From Dolichospermum sp. DET69 (lineage in GTDB: Bacteria > Cyanobacteriota > Cyanobacteriia > Cyanobacteriales > Nostocaceae): a stretch of 64,000 nt of DNA. Below are positions 11,908-21,271 of this stretch, piece after piece. The stretch covers positions 1,467,501 to 1,531,500 of the forward strand of contig CP070233.1 in the NCBI GenBank assembly GCA_017355425.1, in the 5' to 3' direction. Numbering within the stretch: position 1 is the first letter of the stretch; each line of letters begins with the position of its first letter. The notes beneath the pieces are model-generated. The model searched no databases and was not told the origin of the DNA. It saw nothing but the letters and a program-made list of their open reading frames with translations. A program made the translations under genes and the position numbers.

Positions 11908-12759
11908 CAGACAATATTGTAGGGATAATTGATGAATTGTCCCTACTATTACAATAGAAATTGTATTTAATAACCAGCCAATGGATAGAATTATATTAAT
12001 ATAAATTAACTTAAATTTATTCGTTAAGAAGCAAAGAGCGTTAAGGGTTAAAGGTGCAGATTACCCCTAGATATTACACAGAGTATAATATCTATAATTT
12101 GCTCTGTGTTTATTTATTCTCATCCAGAATAATAGAATAGATCCCCTGAAATCTCTCTTTAGATATATCTCTATTTACTTCTTTAGCGCGAAGTTAAGTT
12201 AATGGTTAAAGGTTAGACTGAAGTAAGTTTTCTAAATCAGGAGGGATCATTCTAAAAAGTAGTAAATACGGATTAGATGTGAACCAGACCACCCTGAGCA
12301 TAGTCAAAGGGTAAACGTTATTTAAGTCATGACACCTTGGGATTCGCTAGTTCCATGATCTGTCGGTACTGATTAAACATTCTGAAAGGAAAGTGTCTTT
12401 ACCTTAACAAGCTTAGATAACTAGGTTGAAGCAAACTTTACTTAGAAATAATGACTGGTCAAACCGACCGCAAACGTCAATAGCGGGGAAATATTTTCCT
12501 GCTATTGACTACGAAACACTACATTATTCTGTGATTAGGACGTATGGCTCAGGTTTTAGAATATTCAATCTTACTCCCTTCCCACTACCGAATATAGATT
12601 AAATGAACCACGAAGGAGCGAAGAACGCGAAGGAAGAAGGAAGAAGGAGGAAGGAGGAAGATAGGTAATCGGAGGGGAGTAACAATATTGTTCAGTTAAG
12701 GAAATGTATTGCCACTCATAATTATTTCGTTATTGATTTAAATACTGGAGATAAAAAAA
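11908..12759. other. 850-bp intergenic region with hairpins
   Basis: No protein gene is supported. A CACAGAG...CTCTGTG stem-loop followed by a T-rich stretch (12077-12113) may end shc transcripts. A strong stem GTCAATAGCGGG...CCTGCTATTGAC lies at 12477-12510 without a following T-run. CCCTGAGCATAGTCAAAGGG occurs near 12291. A purine tract (GAAGGAAGAAGGAGG) lies near 12630-12660. A structured RNA around 12280-12510 is possible but I recognise no family. Confidence 0.4.
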
Positions 12760-13161
12760 ATGGAATATACTGAATTTATCACCCATGTCCAAAGTCTAGC
12801 GCAATCAGAATCCCGTCAAGAGGCAGAAGTTGCTACCCGTTCTACTTTGGAAATTATTAAACAAATTATTCCTAGTGATGAAAGAGAAAAATTAGCAGCA
12901 GAAATACCCCAGGAGTTGAGAGAATATTTGCATGGAGGTGAAACAGAACCTATTCAATCTTTGAATTTACAAGAATTTATTGAATGTATCAGTCAGAAAG
13001 AAAAGGTAGAACCTACAATAGCTGTTATTCATGTGCGGGCTGTTTTTGCTGTTGTCCAGCTTGCTGTTTCTCCAGAAAATTTCCGCAAATTCTATGACTA
13101 TTTTTCCCATGATTATGAGGAATTATTTAATATATCAATGATAAATACAGTCCCTGCTTAG
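12760..13161 (+). CDS. DUF2267 domain protein
   Basis: A 133-residue acidic, all-helical protein matching the DUF2267 pattern: an N-terminal SQ(S)ESRQEAEVATRSTLEII segment, then ELREYLHGG. The family is soluble and of unknown function. A run GGAGATAAAAAAA sits before the ATG. It stands alone between a long leader and its own terminator, so it is probably monocistronic and not part of the urease group. Confidence 0.8.
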   Translation: MEYTEFITHVQSLAQSESRQEAEVATRSTLEIIKQIIPSDEREKLAAEIPQELREYLHGGETEPIQSLNLQEFIECISQKEKVEPTIAVIHVRAVFAVVQLAVSPENFRKFYDYFSHDYEELFNISMINTVPA

Positions 13162-13190
13162 TCAGAAAAATTTGCAAGTCAAAAATTTAA

Positions 13191-13226
13191 GATACTCGAT
13201 TTTTATAATAAATCGGGTATCTTTTT
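13191..13226 (+). terminator. Rho-independent terminator after DUF2267 gene
   Basis: Stem GATACTCGATTT/AAATCGGGTATC followed directly by TTTTTG. Located 30 bp after the stop codon. Confidence 0.8.
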
Positions 13227-13296
13227 GTTTACCAATCGTCGAGAATGAATTACTATAAATAAAGTTACAAAATCATCTAAGTTAATTTCGGGAATT

Positions 13297-13737
13297 ATGC
13301 TGACTTTTACCCAACGTCAACTACCTAATAATGATGCTATAGTGACCATTACTCTTTCACTGACTGCCCAAGAACGGACTCGTAGCCGGCATAAATTTAT
13401 ATTAGCAGATGGTAAGGAGGTTTTTTTGCGTTTAGCTAGAGGTACAGTATTACATGATGGCGATATTCTCACAGATGAAAACCAAAGTATTTATATGAAA
13501 ATTATTGCTGAACCTGAACCTGTTATCACTGTATTGGCAGAAATTTCTTTGTTATTAAGGGCTGCATATCATTTAGGAAATCGTCATGTCCCTGTGGAAA
13601 TTACTCCCACTTATTTACGCTTATCTCCAGATGTAGTTCTAGCTGCTATGTTAACACAATTGGGGTTAGAAATTAAAGAAGAAATTGTCCCTTTTCAACC
13701 AGAATTAGGAGCTTATGGAAATCACTCTCACCCATAG
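13297..13737 (+). CDS. ureE: Urease accessory protein UreE
   Basis: Nickel metallochaperone that delivers Ni(II) to the UreG/UreF/UreH complex during urease activation. The 146 residues show the N-terminal peptide-binding domain ([30 protein letters not shown]) and the metal-binding C-terminal domain ([10 protein letters not shown]). The C-terminal tail is short (GAYGNHSHP) with only two His, not the long His tract of some bacteria. It overlaps ureF by 23 bp, so translation is probably coupled. Urease structural genes are not in this window. Confidence 0.95.
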   Translation: MLTFTQRQLPNNDAIVTITLSLTAQERTRSRHKFILADGKEVFLRLARGTVLHDGDILTDENQSIYMKIIAEPEPVITVLAEISLLLRAAYHLGNRHVPVEITPTYLRLSPDVVLAAMLTQLGLEIKEEIVPFQPELGAYGNHSHP

Positions 13738-14401
13738 CCATTTTTTGGCGATTTTACAATTCGCAAGTCCCGCTTTACCTGTTGGTGCTTATAGCTATTC
13801 GGAAGGGTTAGAAATGTTAATAGAAAATGGTACTATTACTAATGTTGAGAATCTCCAATATTGGCTAAAATCTGAGTTAGTTTATGGCTCAATTCGTCTA
13901 GATGCGGCTGTAATGGTGAGGGGTTTTTATGCTGTAAAAAGCGATGATAGGTCGGCTTTAAAGCGGTGGAATTTATGGTTATCAGCCGCCAGAGATACGG
14001 AGGAATTACGGGCTGCTAGTTGGCAAATGGGACGGTCTCTGATGCAATTATTAGGTAAGCTAGAACCGGAAATTTTGCCTATGGTTAATGCTGTGGGTTA
14101 TCCTGGCAATTATGCGATCGCTTTTGCCATAGCTTGCGCTCATTGGGATATAAATATTCAAGCTGCTTTATTAGCATACTTACACAGTTGGGCAAATAAT
14201 TTAATTACGGCTGGGATTAAACTTATTCCTCTCGGACAAACTGCGGGACAAGAGTTATTACTGGGTTTACAACCTTTATTAACTTCTACTGTGGGGGAAA
14301 TTCTCACAATGGCAGATGATGATTTGGGATGTTGTAATTGGGGTTTGTCTTTAGCAAGTATGCAGCACGAAACCCAGTATACTAGATTGTTTAGGAGTTA
14401 A
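13715..14401 (+). CDS. ureF: Urease accessory protein UreF
   Basis: A 228-residue helical protein that couples UreG GTP hydrolysis to nickel insertion into apo-urease. Family motifs visible: [18 protein letters not shown] at the start, [16 protein letters not shown] in the middle, and the conserved central run ending in [13 protein letters not shown]. It overlaps ureE at its start and is followed by ureG after 5 bp, giving a tight ureE-F-G operon. Confidence 0.96.
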   Translation: MEITLTHSHFLAILQFASPALPVGAYSYSEGLEMLIENGTITNVENLQYWLKSELVYGSIRLDAAVMVRGFYAVKSDDRSALKRWNLWLSAARDTEELRAASWQMGRSLMQLLGKLEPEILPMVNAVGYPGNYAIAFAIACAHWDINIQAALLAYLHSWANNLITAGIKLIPLGQTAGQELLLGLQPLLTSTVGEILTMADDDLGCCNWGLSLASMQHETQYTRLFRS

Positions 14402-14406
14402 TAATT

Positions 14407-15003
14407 ATGACTGCTTTAAGAGTGGGAGTTGCGGGTCCCGTGGGTTCGGGGAAAACGGCTTTGGTAGATGCTTTATGTAAGGGATTACGAGAAAAATATC
14501 AGTTAGCAGTGGTGACAAATGATATCTATACCCAAGAAGATGCTCAGTTTTTAGTCCGTTCTCAAGCTTTATCAAGCGATCGCATTTTAGGAGTAGAAAC
14601 GGGAGGTTGTCCCCATACTGCTATTCGTGAAGATGCTTCCATGAATTTAGCCGCAATTGAACAATTAGAAGAAAAATTTACAGATTTAGATTTAGTCTTT
14701 TTAGAAAGTGGTGGGGATAATTTAGCTGCTACCTTTAGTCCTGAATTAGTAGATTTAACCATTTATGTAATTGATGTAGCTGCTGGTGATAAAATTCCCC
14801 GTAAAGGTGGTCCAGGTATTACTAAATCTGATTTATTGGTTATTAATAAAACCGATCTTGCTCCCTATGTGGGTGCTGATTTAAATGTCATGGAACGGGA
14901 CGCGAAGAAAATGCGCGGTGACAAACCTTTTGTTTTTACAAATCTGAAAACTCAAGCTGGTTTAGGAGATGTTATTCACTTTGTTAATGCAGCTATTTGT
15001 TAA
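14407..15003 (+). CDS. ureG: Urease accessory GTPase UreG
   Basis: SIMIBI-class GTPase of 198 residues that powers nickel insertion into urease. P-loop GPVGSGKT (10-17), [10 protein letters not shown], the Cys-Pro-His nickel-binding motif in [21 protein letters not shown], and the guanine-specificity NKTD are all present. Last gene of the ureE-F-G run; the next gene starts 425 bp later. Confidence 0.98.
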   Translation: MTALRVGVAGPVGSGKTALVDALCKGLREKYQLAVVTNDIYTQEDAQFLVRSQALSSDRILGVETGGCPHTAIREDASMNLAAIEQLEEKFTDLDLVFLESGGDNLAATFSPELVDLTIYVIDVAAGDKIPRKGGPGITKSDLLVINKTDLAPYVGADLNVMERDAKKMRGDKPFVFTNLKTQAGLGDVIHFVNAAIC

Positions 15004-15428
15004 TTGTCTGAATCAGGATTTACAGGATTAAAGGATTTTCAGGATGTTAGCTTATGATTGATTTTATTTTATATGAAATATGAATTTCGCGTCGGGACGC
15101 AAAAGTACAAAGTTTTTAATTTTTGTAGGGATTTAGCATTGCTAAACCGTGATTAGGTAAACAAGATAATGAGGAATTTTTAATTTCTCTTAAAATATAA
15201 TAGTATAATTAATAACATTTAATTGTGATTTACAGTGCTTCGTCTGGCTATTTATGCGTAAAATTTGTCTACAAATGCGCCTAAACTGCCCTACGGACTG
15301 AGGGATGATAGGGTTGATTAACCCTGATCCCTACATCTCTATGATTATTATTCAAAAGTAAACATTACTTAGTTCATTTAATGTACTCTGTTATAATAAA
15401 TATTAACTCCAACTACAATGAAAAAATA
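15004..15428. other. Intergenic region with one copy of the 27-kb array core
   Basis: At about 15006-15050 lies a single TCTGAATCAGGATTTACAG...GGATTTTCAGGATG unit, the core sequence repeated about 30 times at 27169-29590. Further on are a GATTTAGCATTGCTAAAC palindrome (about 15130) and AT-rich sequence. No gene recognised. Confidence 0.55.
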
Positions 15429-15746
15429 ATGATGACAACCCAAGCAGAAATAATTAATCAATTAAAAACTTTAGAAGCACTTTCTCAACAAGGCGGATAT
15501 AGTGATATCCTGGCTTTATCTCTCAGAAAGATAATTATTCAGGAAAAAAATAATATTCAGGTACAAATTCAAGAACTAGAGATCGATTTACAAGAATTTG
15601 AGCAACAGTATCAATTATCATCTAAAGATTTCTATCGCCAATTTAAAACCGGACAATTAGGAGATGACGTAGACTTTGTTGAATGGAGTGCTTTTTATCA
15701 AATGTGGTTGGATTTACAAAAGCGTTTAACATTACTTCAATCTTAA
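15429..15746 (+). CDS. Small helical protein, possible antitoxin partner of DUF6516 protein
   Basis: The frame is open from 15381, but the ATG at 15429 (MMTTQAEIINQLKTLEALSQQGG) fits better, giving 105 residues. The protein is all-helical with a likely coiled coil (QVQIQELEIDLQEFEQQY) and a C-terminal WSAFYQMWLDLQKRL. The next gene starts 7 bp after its stop. The arrangement resembles a toxin-antitoxin pair, with this gene as antitoxin; that is inferred from order and size only. No DNA-binding motif recognised. Confidence 0.65.
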   Translation: MMTTQAEIINQLKTLEALSQQGGYSDILALSLRKIIIQEKNNIQVQIQELEIDLQEFEQQYQLSSKDFYRQFKTGQLGDDVDFVEWSAFYQMWLDLQKRLTLLQS

Positions 15747-15753
15747 ATTGAAT

Positions 15754-16137
15754 ATGATAATTCAGGATTATTTGACCGAAATAAAAGCTAAATTAATCAC
15801 CAGTCCTATAATTGATAAAATTACTATTGTTAAAGAAAGAGCATTATCTGATCAAGGTTATTTTCGAGCCAGATTGAATTTAATTAATGGTGATTTTTTA
15901 GAAGTGGTGGAATTTTTTAAAATCAAGGGAGATAAATGTATTGCGGAAACCTATCGTCATCAATGGATGGATTCTACTCAAACTCAGTTAAAAAAGAGAT
16001 GGGATAATGTGGAGCATTTTCCTAATTTACCAAATTTTCCTCATCATGTTCATATTAGTGAAGAATTTAATGTTTATTCAAGTGTTTGTATGAATATTTT
16101 AGAAGTTATTGATTTAATCAGTCAAGAAATAAAATAG
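15754..16137 (+). CDS. DUF6516-like protein, possible toxin
   Basis: A 127-residue protein with the pattern YRHQWMDS...KRWDNVEHFPNLPNFPHHVH, matching DUF6516, a family often encoded beside small helical partners and suspected to be toxin-like. Conserved His, Asp and Arg residues could be catalytic, but no activity is established. A TTG at 15748 gives two more residues; the ATG at 15754 is preferred. Confidence 0.7.
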   Translation: MIIQDYLTEIKAKLITSPIIDKITIVKERALSDQGYFRARLNLINGDFLEVVEFFKIKGDKCIAETYRHQWMDSTQTQLKKRWDNVEHFPNLPNFPHHVHISEEFNVYSSVCMNILEVIDLISQEIK

Positions 16138-16228
16138 GATGGGTACAAAGGTAGTTATCATTGATATTCAGGTTTTTTCTTTCCTTCCCCTGATGAATTT
16201 TCTTGTAAAAATCAAACACAATTGCTAT

Positions 16229-16792
16229 ATGTACAATTACAAACAATATCTTTTATCCTTACTTTTGGTAGCATTCTCCACTGTTATTAGTAGTTGCGAT
16301 ACTAACAACACCGCTAATAACCCAACTCCAGAAACAACACCAAATAGCAAAATTAACACCAGTCCCCCAAAGAAACTACAAAAGTCTCCAACCCCTGTAG
16401 TTGAACCATATACCAATAATTCCAATACTAAAGCTATCTCTGGTAAAACTACAAACGTCACCGTATACACAAGTGATGCCCAATGTCAAGAGCTAATTCC
16501 CAAAAAAGCTGACGTTTCCGCCCAAGAACCTATGAATGAGGCCATAGGTAAAATATTCAAAGAACAAAATACAGCCGATTTTAGCGTGTCAGGTTATCGT
16601 GTTAATGTTAAGAATGGTGTTGCTATTGTTGATTTGAGAGTCTCACCAGAGTCAAAACGACAATTATCTTCTCTGTCTAGTTGTGAACAGTTTGCATTGT
16701 TTAGTAGTGTCCGCAAAACCTTAATTAGTAATTCTCAGTGGAAAATAAAAGATGTCCGCTTTACTGAGCGTGGAGAAGACATTACCCTCTAA
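16229..16792 (+). CDS. GerMN-domain lipoprotein
   Basis: The signal peptide with lipobox (LLLVAFSTVISSC) places the mature N-terminus at a lipidated Cys near residue 24, so the protein is probably anchored to a membrane. A Thr/Pro/Asn-rich linker follows, then a GerMN domain of about 110 residues (VTVYTSDAQCQELI, VSGYRVNVKNGVAIVDLRVS, LFSSVRKTLIS). The frame extends upstream to 16139, but only the ATG at 16229 places the signal peptide at the N-terminus. Function in cyanobacteria is unknown. Confidence 0.75.
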   Translation: MYNYKQYLLSLLLVAFSTVISSCDTNNTANNPTPETTPNSKINTSPPKKLQKSPTPVVEPYTNNSNTKAISGKTTNVTVYTSDAQCQELIPKKADVSAQEPMNEAIGKIFKEQNTADFSVSGYRVNVKNGVAIVDLRVSPESKRQLSSLSSCEQFALFSSVRKTLISNSQWKIKDVRFTERGEDITL

Positions 16793-17146
16793 GGAACGTG
16801 AATTTATTAACTTACAATTCTTGGTAACGACTGTCTAACCCAAGGACAGATTACATCCATCAAGAGTTGCACCTTATTTATACTCAAAACGGTTGGGACC
16901 TGGACTCTACCCACTTAAATCAAATCAAATAATTAAGCCATGTTGAGTATAATCCTAGTGTGTTAATTTTGATGAAATTTCTCCGTTTTTCGTTCATGCA
17001 AATCTTGTAGAGATTTTTGAAAGTGGCTGAGAGTGCATATCTTATAATTTTTGATGAGGAAGTTAATTAATATTAAGAGTGATCGCTGATCAAGATTTGC
17101 TGTGAAATAAAATCCTGGGAAAAATACTTATAAGAATACCCGGTAA
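16793..17146. other. Intergenic region with a 73-bp MITE derivative
   Basis: Holds the element at 16879-16951 and otherwise AT-rich sequence without a recognised gene. Confidence 0.5.
16879..16951. mobile_element. 73-bp TATACTCAA-ended element, deleted relative of 54226-54578
   Basis: Left end TATACTCAAAACGGTTGGGAC and right end TTAAGCCATGTTGAGTATA are inverted relatives. The two ends match the two ends of the 353-bp element at 54226-54578 in opposite orientation, with the interior missing. No ORF. Confidence 0.7.
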
Positions 17147-17600
17147 GTGGGAAACTCAGCGGCTTTAGCCGGTGAGAGGGAAACGGCACGAGCGGTTTTA
17201 ACCGCCTTGAAATTTTTTCATTACCGCCTTGGAGTTGGTAAGTTCGGTGTACTTTTGTAATGTACTTTCAACGGGACAATTACCGATTCAAATTTCCCAA
17301 CTCTGTACGCATAATGTTTTGCTCCAAAGAGCCTCCCATTTCTGGGGTAATGTTAGCTTTGACCTGTTATAAGAGCTTGTTATACTTGCAACACTGTTTC
17401 AGTGACCTTAAAACTGTTTAATTGCAAATGACAGAGCAGGGAACTAGCTACGCATTCGGTGGGTGTCGTGACTCAAATAACGGCTACCCTTCGACTACCC
17501 TTCGACATCGCTCAGGGCAAGTCGCTTGTGGGTGGTCTGGTCAGTACGGCTTGCTTGATTACTCTTGCAAGCCCAGTCCCTTTAGGGCTGGGTTACTGAC
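17147..17600 (+). mobile_element. Decayed IS605-type element without transposase
   Basis: The left end GTGGGAAACTCAG...GGTGAGAGGG with the hairpin CGGCTTTAGCCG and a second GGCGGTT-type hairpin (17147-17207) matches the left end of the TnpB element at 56882. The right side ends in the hairpin CCCAGTCCCTTTAGGGCTGGG plus TTACTGAC (17572-17600), a sequence that recurs at 63021-63048. The interior has no intact ORF. Read as an internally deleted IS200/IS605 derivative. Confidence 0.6.
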
Positions 17601-17836
17601 ACTAAAACACTTAATGGCTTAACAATATAATCTTCTTTAGGGATAGGTTGATGATCAGCCATTAGACTTTCAAGATATAATTCTACAGCTTCTGTTATAT
17701 TGGCGATCGCTTCTTCAAAAGTATCTCCTTGGGAATGACAACCCTTAAGAAGAGGACAAAAAGCGTGATAACCTCCGTCTTCTTCCCTTTCGAGAATGAC
17801 GGTGTAATTGTAAACTTTTTTGTCGTTGTTATTCAT
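17582..17836 (-). CDS. HicB-family antitoxin-like protein with altered C-terminus
   Basis: An 84-residue protein with the HicB partial-RNase-H fold: YTVILEREEDGGYHAFCPLLKGCHSQGDTFEEAIANITEAVELYLE. HicB proteins neutralise HicA RNase toxins, but no hicA is adjacent. The ATG at 17836 is preferred; the longer frame to 18013 has no family similarity. The last residues (VSVTQP) and the stop codon lie inside the IS605-like right-end hairpin, so the original C-terminus was replaced by the insertion. Confidence 0.75.
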   Translation of the reverse strand: MNNNDKKVYNYTVILEREEDGGYHAFCPLLKGCHSQGDTFEEAIANITEAVELYLESLMADHQPIPKEDYIVKPLSVLVSVTQP

Positions 17837-18013
17837 CGTAAGTTTCTCACCAAAATCTATTTCATTATAAACTGTTTTGATAAATTCGCCAAAGGTCATT
17901 GAAGCTGTACCCAGACATACAGAAATTAAGGAATTGTTAGCCCAGCAAATTCTCAAAAGCTTAAATGCTGAATAGGGCAATAGTGAAGCGCGACCTAATA
18001 TAGCGGTATGCAC

Positions 18014-18311
18014 TTGAGTGAGATACAGTCAGCCAATCGCAAACTCTGTAGGGGCGCAGGGTCTGCGCCCTCGATTATATTGCATCAAGAGCGATAACCG
18101 CTATAATCGCTTATAGGTAGTTGGTGATAAAATCCCTGTCTTCATCCTCTAATCCTGGACATCTTGATTCTGACAAGTTGCCCCTGACCATACCATAAAA
18201 GTGCTATATTTACATAGAACCCAAGCATAGTAAAGATTTTATGCTGATTCTGCTCAAAGGCAAAAACACTCAGATAAGATCAAAAAATCTTAGTTCAAGG
18301 ATAAAAAATAA
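18014..18311. other. Intergenic region with palindromic repeat
   Basis: Contains the GGGCGCAGGGTCTGCGCCC hairpin (18052-18070), a degenerate CATCCTCTAATCCTGGACATC motif near 18143 that echoes the 27-kb array core, and the promoter and AAGGA ribosome site (18297-18301) of the 40-aa gene. Confidence 0.5.
18052..18070. repeat. GGGCGCAG palindrome, intergenic copy
   Basis: GGGCGCAG-GGT-CTGCGCCC; sister of the copy inside the RND gene (3000-3018). Confidence 0.65.
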
Positions 18312-18434
18312 ATGGATATCAAGCTGATTGTAGTGGGTTTAACTGTTATATTTACGGTTTCGTGCTTATTCTTTGGTACGAAAAATGGCTTTTATGATTC
18401 TAAAGACTATCATGGTAATGGTTCTGCACATTAA
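18312..18434 (+). CDS. 40-aa single-pass membrane protein, possible NDH-1 subunit NdhP
   Basis: The frame encodes MDIKLIVVGLTVIFTVSCLF, one transmembrane helix, then a polar tail with FGTKNGFYD and ending YHGNGSAH. The ATG follows AAGGATAAAAAATAA. The size and helix-plus-polar-tail design resemble the small thylakoid subunits of photosynthetic complexes. I think NdhP of the cyanobacterial NDH-1 complex is likely, from memory of its size and C-terminal motif, but I could not align it. It is too short for ordinary gene callers. Confidence 0.6.
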   Translation: MDIKLIVVGLTVIFTVSCLFFGTKNGFYDSKDYHGNGSAH

Positions 18435-18537
18435 TAAGAGTTATAACCAAGGTTTGCAACTTTTAGAACTTTGCTGAAAAATATTGCTAAAAACCAAATT
18501 TCTCAGCCAATAGTTTGATGGAGGTGAGGAGCAAAGG

Positions 18538-20196
18538 ATGGATAATATATCAATTGATGCGGTCGAAACCGGTAATGAGCTAGAATGTTTACCCTATAGT
18601 GTTCAGCATCAAGATGAGGGTGTATGTCTACTAGTGAGAATGGGTCCGCACCGTATCCTGTTAGATTTCGGCTTGACAAATATTTCACCTATAGCGCACA
18701 ATTTAACTGAATCGGCAGACAGTGGTACATCACCAATGCCAGCGGATTTGGTTTTAATTAGTCATGCTCATCCAGATCACTGTAGAGGCTTATTAACACT
18801 ACATCAAGCGTTTCCCTTGTTGCCGATATATGCTAGTGAGGTGACAACGAAATTATTACCGCTAAATTGGCTAGAAGAAGAAATACCAAGAATTTCTTCA
18901 TTTTGTCAGGCGTTACCATTGCGATCGCCTGTAGAAATCAGAGAAAATTTAATAGTAGAATTATTTCCCGCAGGTCATTTACCCGGTGCTGTGGTTATTC
19001 TCCTCATTTACCACACCCCCAACCGCGATTATAAGTTACTTTACACTGGTGATTTTTTCCTATCCAACTCCCGTTTAGTAGAAGGGTTGCGACTAGATGA
19101 ACTTAGGGGTTTAAATTTAGACGTGCTATTAATTGAAGGTAGTTATGGAACATCCCGCCATGTCCATCGCCGCAACCAAGAAAATCAACTCGCAGAAAGG
19201 ATTCATCGCGCTATTAGTGCCACGGAGATATATGAAAGACATTCAGTAATTTTACCAACACCAGCTTTAGGTTTAGGTCAGGAATTGCTCATGCTGTTAC
19301 GTTCTCATCACCACTTTACCGGCAGAGATTTAGACATTTGGGTTGATGGTACTGTAGCTGATGGTTGCGATGCCTATTTAGAACTTTTACCCCATCTTCC
19401 GGCTTCAGTTCAGAATTTTGCTCGTCATCAACCCTTATTTTGGGATGAACGGGTAAAACCTCGTGTCCGCAGATTAAAGCCGGAAAACCTGGCAACTTTA
19501 GGGACATCTCCTTGTATTGTTCTCACGGAGTCTTCCGCAGATTTACGTAAATACTGCCAAGCCAACACAGGCAATTGGCTGATTCTTTTACCGGAAAAAA
19601 TTGATATTAAAGTTAATCAAGAATATTTAGCGCCGACAAAAGTTGAAAGTTATCTTTTAGCGCAACACAGTGATGGACCGGGAACAACTCAACTAATTCA
19701 TAATTTACGACCCCAGCACGTGATTTTTGTGCATGGTTCTCCTAGTTATCTGGCAGACCTAACTTGTTTAGAAGAGTTACAAAACCGTTATCATGTCCAT
19801 TCACCAGCAGCCGGGACTCTAGTAGAATTACCGATTGGGGAAACATTTTTACAACCTGCGCCCCCAGAAATTAATTATGAGGGGGAATTGACAGAGTTAG
19901 GAACTGTTATTACTATCACTCTCCCCGATGCTGTGACGGCAGATCTCCGCTGGCGACAATTCGCTGATACAGGTTTAATAGAAGCGCGTTGGCAGGGTGA
20001 AGATTTGGTATTACGGGGGTTATCTCCACGAGAACTATTAAACTCAAATAACCTTCGTCCTAATTCTGGTGATGTTGCTTGCTGTGGTAGCTGCCGACAC
20101 CAAAGAGGGCAACGGTGTTGGAACCCCGCTGCCCCCTTATATAATTTCAAAGTTACCCTTGATGGTTACTGTCCTGCTTTTGAACGCTTGACATGA
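18538..20196 (+). CDS. MBL-fold metallohydrolase with C-terminal Cys cluster
   Basis: A 552-residue protein. The N-terminal metallo-beta-lactamase domain has the zinc motif HAHPDH (76-81), a downstream His in FPAGHLPGAV, and the metal ligand Asp in LLYTGDFF. A beta-CASP-like insertion follows, and LRPQHVIFVHGSP provides a late His, which suggests an RNase J/CPSF-like nuclease fold. The last 70 residues hold a Cys cluster (CCGSCRHQRGQRCW...GYCPAF) that may bind zinc or an Fe-S centre. The fusion is typical of cyanobacterial homologues. Substrate unknown. Confidence 0.8.
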   Translation: MDNISIDAVETGNELECLPYSVQHQDEGVCLLVRMGPHRILLDFGLTNISPIAHNLTESADSGTSPMPADLVLISHAHPDHCRGLLTLHQAFPLLPIYASEVTTKLLPLNWLEEEIPRISSFCQALPLRSPVEIRENLIVELFPAGHLPGAVVILLIYHTPNRDYKLLYTGDFFLSNSRLVEGLRLDELRGLNLDVLLIEGSYGTSRHVHRRNQENQLAERIHRAISATEIYERHSVILPTPALGLGQELLMLLRSHHHFTGRDLDIWVDGTVADGCDAYLELLPHLPASVQNFARHQPLFWDERVKPRVRRLKPENLATLGTSPCIVLTESSADLRKYCQANTGNWLILLPEKIDIKVNQEYLAPTKVESYLLAQHSDGPGTTQLIHNLRPQHVIFVHGSPSYLADLTCLEELQNRYHVHSPAAGTLVELPIGETFLQPAPPEINYEGELTELGTVITITLPDAVTADLRWRQFADTGLIEARWQGEDLVLRGLSPRELLNSNNLRPNSGDVACCGSCRHQRGQRCWNPAAPLYNFKVTLDGYCPAFERLT

Positions 20197-20213
20197 ATTT
20201 AATTTAGGAGCGT

Positions 20214-20525
20214 TTAATCTGGATTTAGGTCAGTATAAGGGTTAGGAATACGCTCTGCTTCTGGACAGTCCTCAGTTGTAAGCGGATCTATATTACCGCG
20301 TTGCACTGAAGCTAATTTTTGAGTAACAGATCCGATGCTTTCGAGACGAACCATTTCCTCCCAAGAGCAAAGCTCATCTTCTTCGTCTGTTTCATAGCGT
20401 AAAGTCACTAAATCGCCTTCGATATCAATGATGCGGGCCCGCTCTATCCAGCGTTGCTGATCCCGCAAAAAAACACATACCTCCCGCCCGTCGCAACAAA
20501 GTTGATAAATTTTGCGGTGTAGCAT
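20214..20525 (-). CDS. Conserved cyanobacterial protein (DUF6679-like)
   Basis: A 103-residue acidic protein beginning MLHRKIYQLCCDGREVCVFL, with beta-rich segments (IIDIEGDLVTLRYETDEEDELCSWEEMVRLESIGSV) suggestive of a small Sm- or SH3-like barrel. I believe it belongs to a cyanobacterial DUF family (DUF6679), but the assignment is from memory. It converges on the MBL gene with 17 bp between stops. Confidence 0.65.
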   Translation of the reverse strand: MLHRKIYQLCCDGREVCVFLRDQQRWIERARIIDIEGDLVTLRYETDEEDELCSWEEMVRLESIGSVTQKLASVQRGNIDPLTTEDCPEAERIPNPYTDLNPD

Positions 20526-21271
20526 GTAGTGCTTCTGCCTTTTTATACAACGTAGTTAAACCTGTCAGATTTGGGTTTTATCCTGGAAATATCAGCCCCT
20601 AAGAGGTGAATTTCTTAGTGAAAACCTAGTAAGTTTAGTGACTCAATTTTACCACTTATTTTTAGTCATTAGTGATTAGATGAAATTTTGGGTCTTAAGC
20701 TTTAGTTTACCGCATTAGTTGAACGGCTATGGCAACTGTTAACATCTACAGAGATTTTTGTTTGATTTGGCGTTACTTCCAGGGACAGTTAGTTATCCTT
20801 GATAGCACGCTTTACCAATAAAAATATTATTCTGAACATAACACAGCTTTCTGCCCTTTAACCAGACTATCTAGCTAAGTACAGACAACCGAGTAGATAG
20901 TATCTAGAAGATTTTCGCCAGGGTTAGAATCTGTATTATCTATAAATGATAACATTATTTTTAATTTCTTAACCGTGAATAATTTTTTGAGTATAAATAT
21001 TTGAGTAACATGAGGAAGGCGCTACTTAAACAAGATATAAATTTATGTGTAGAGATATTATAACAACACATCTCTACATAGGTTTCGGTACGGCAAAAGT
21101 AATTTCATACATTTAATTAACAATCTTATATGCAGTATGCAAGTGAGTAAAATTAATCAAGTTAATTTTTATGCTGTATAATGAAGAATACAGCGGGGAA
21201 ATTTACAAACACTTCACAATCTTCACAAAAAATTAAGTATTACTTAGTATGGGTAGTTTACGGTGATCTAA
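20526..21271. other. 745-bp AT-rich intergenic region, no gene seen
   Basis: No ORF with a credible start. A GTAGAGAT...ATCTCTAC stem (about 21049-21080) resembles a degenerate copy of the GTAGAGACGTTCC palindrome found at 39029 and 44607. No RNA family recognised. Confidence 0.4.

Noticed and set aside
12280-12510. Structured non-coding RNA (6S or similar)
   Set aside because: A strong hairpin is present but no consensus of a known RNA family could be matched by eye; left as an unresolved region.
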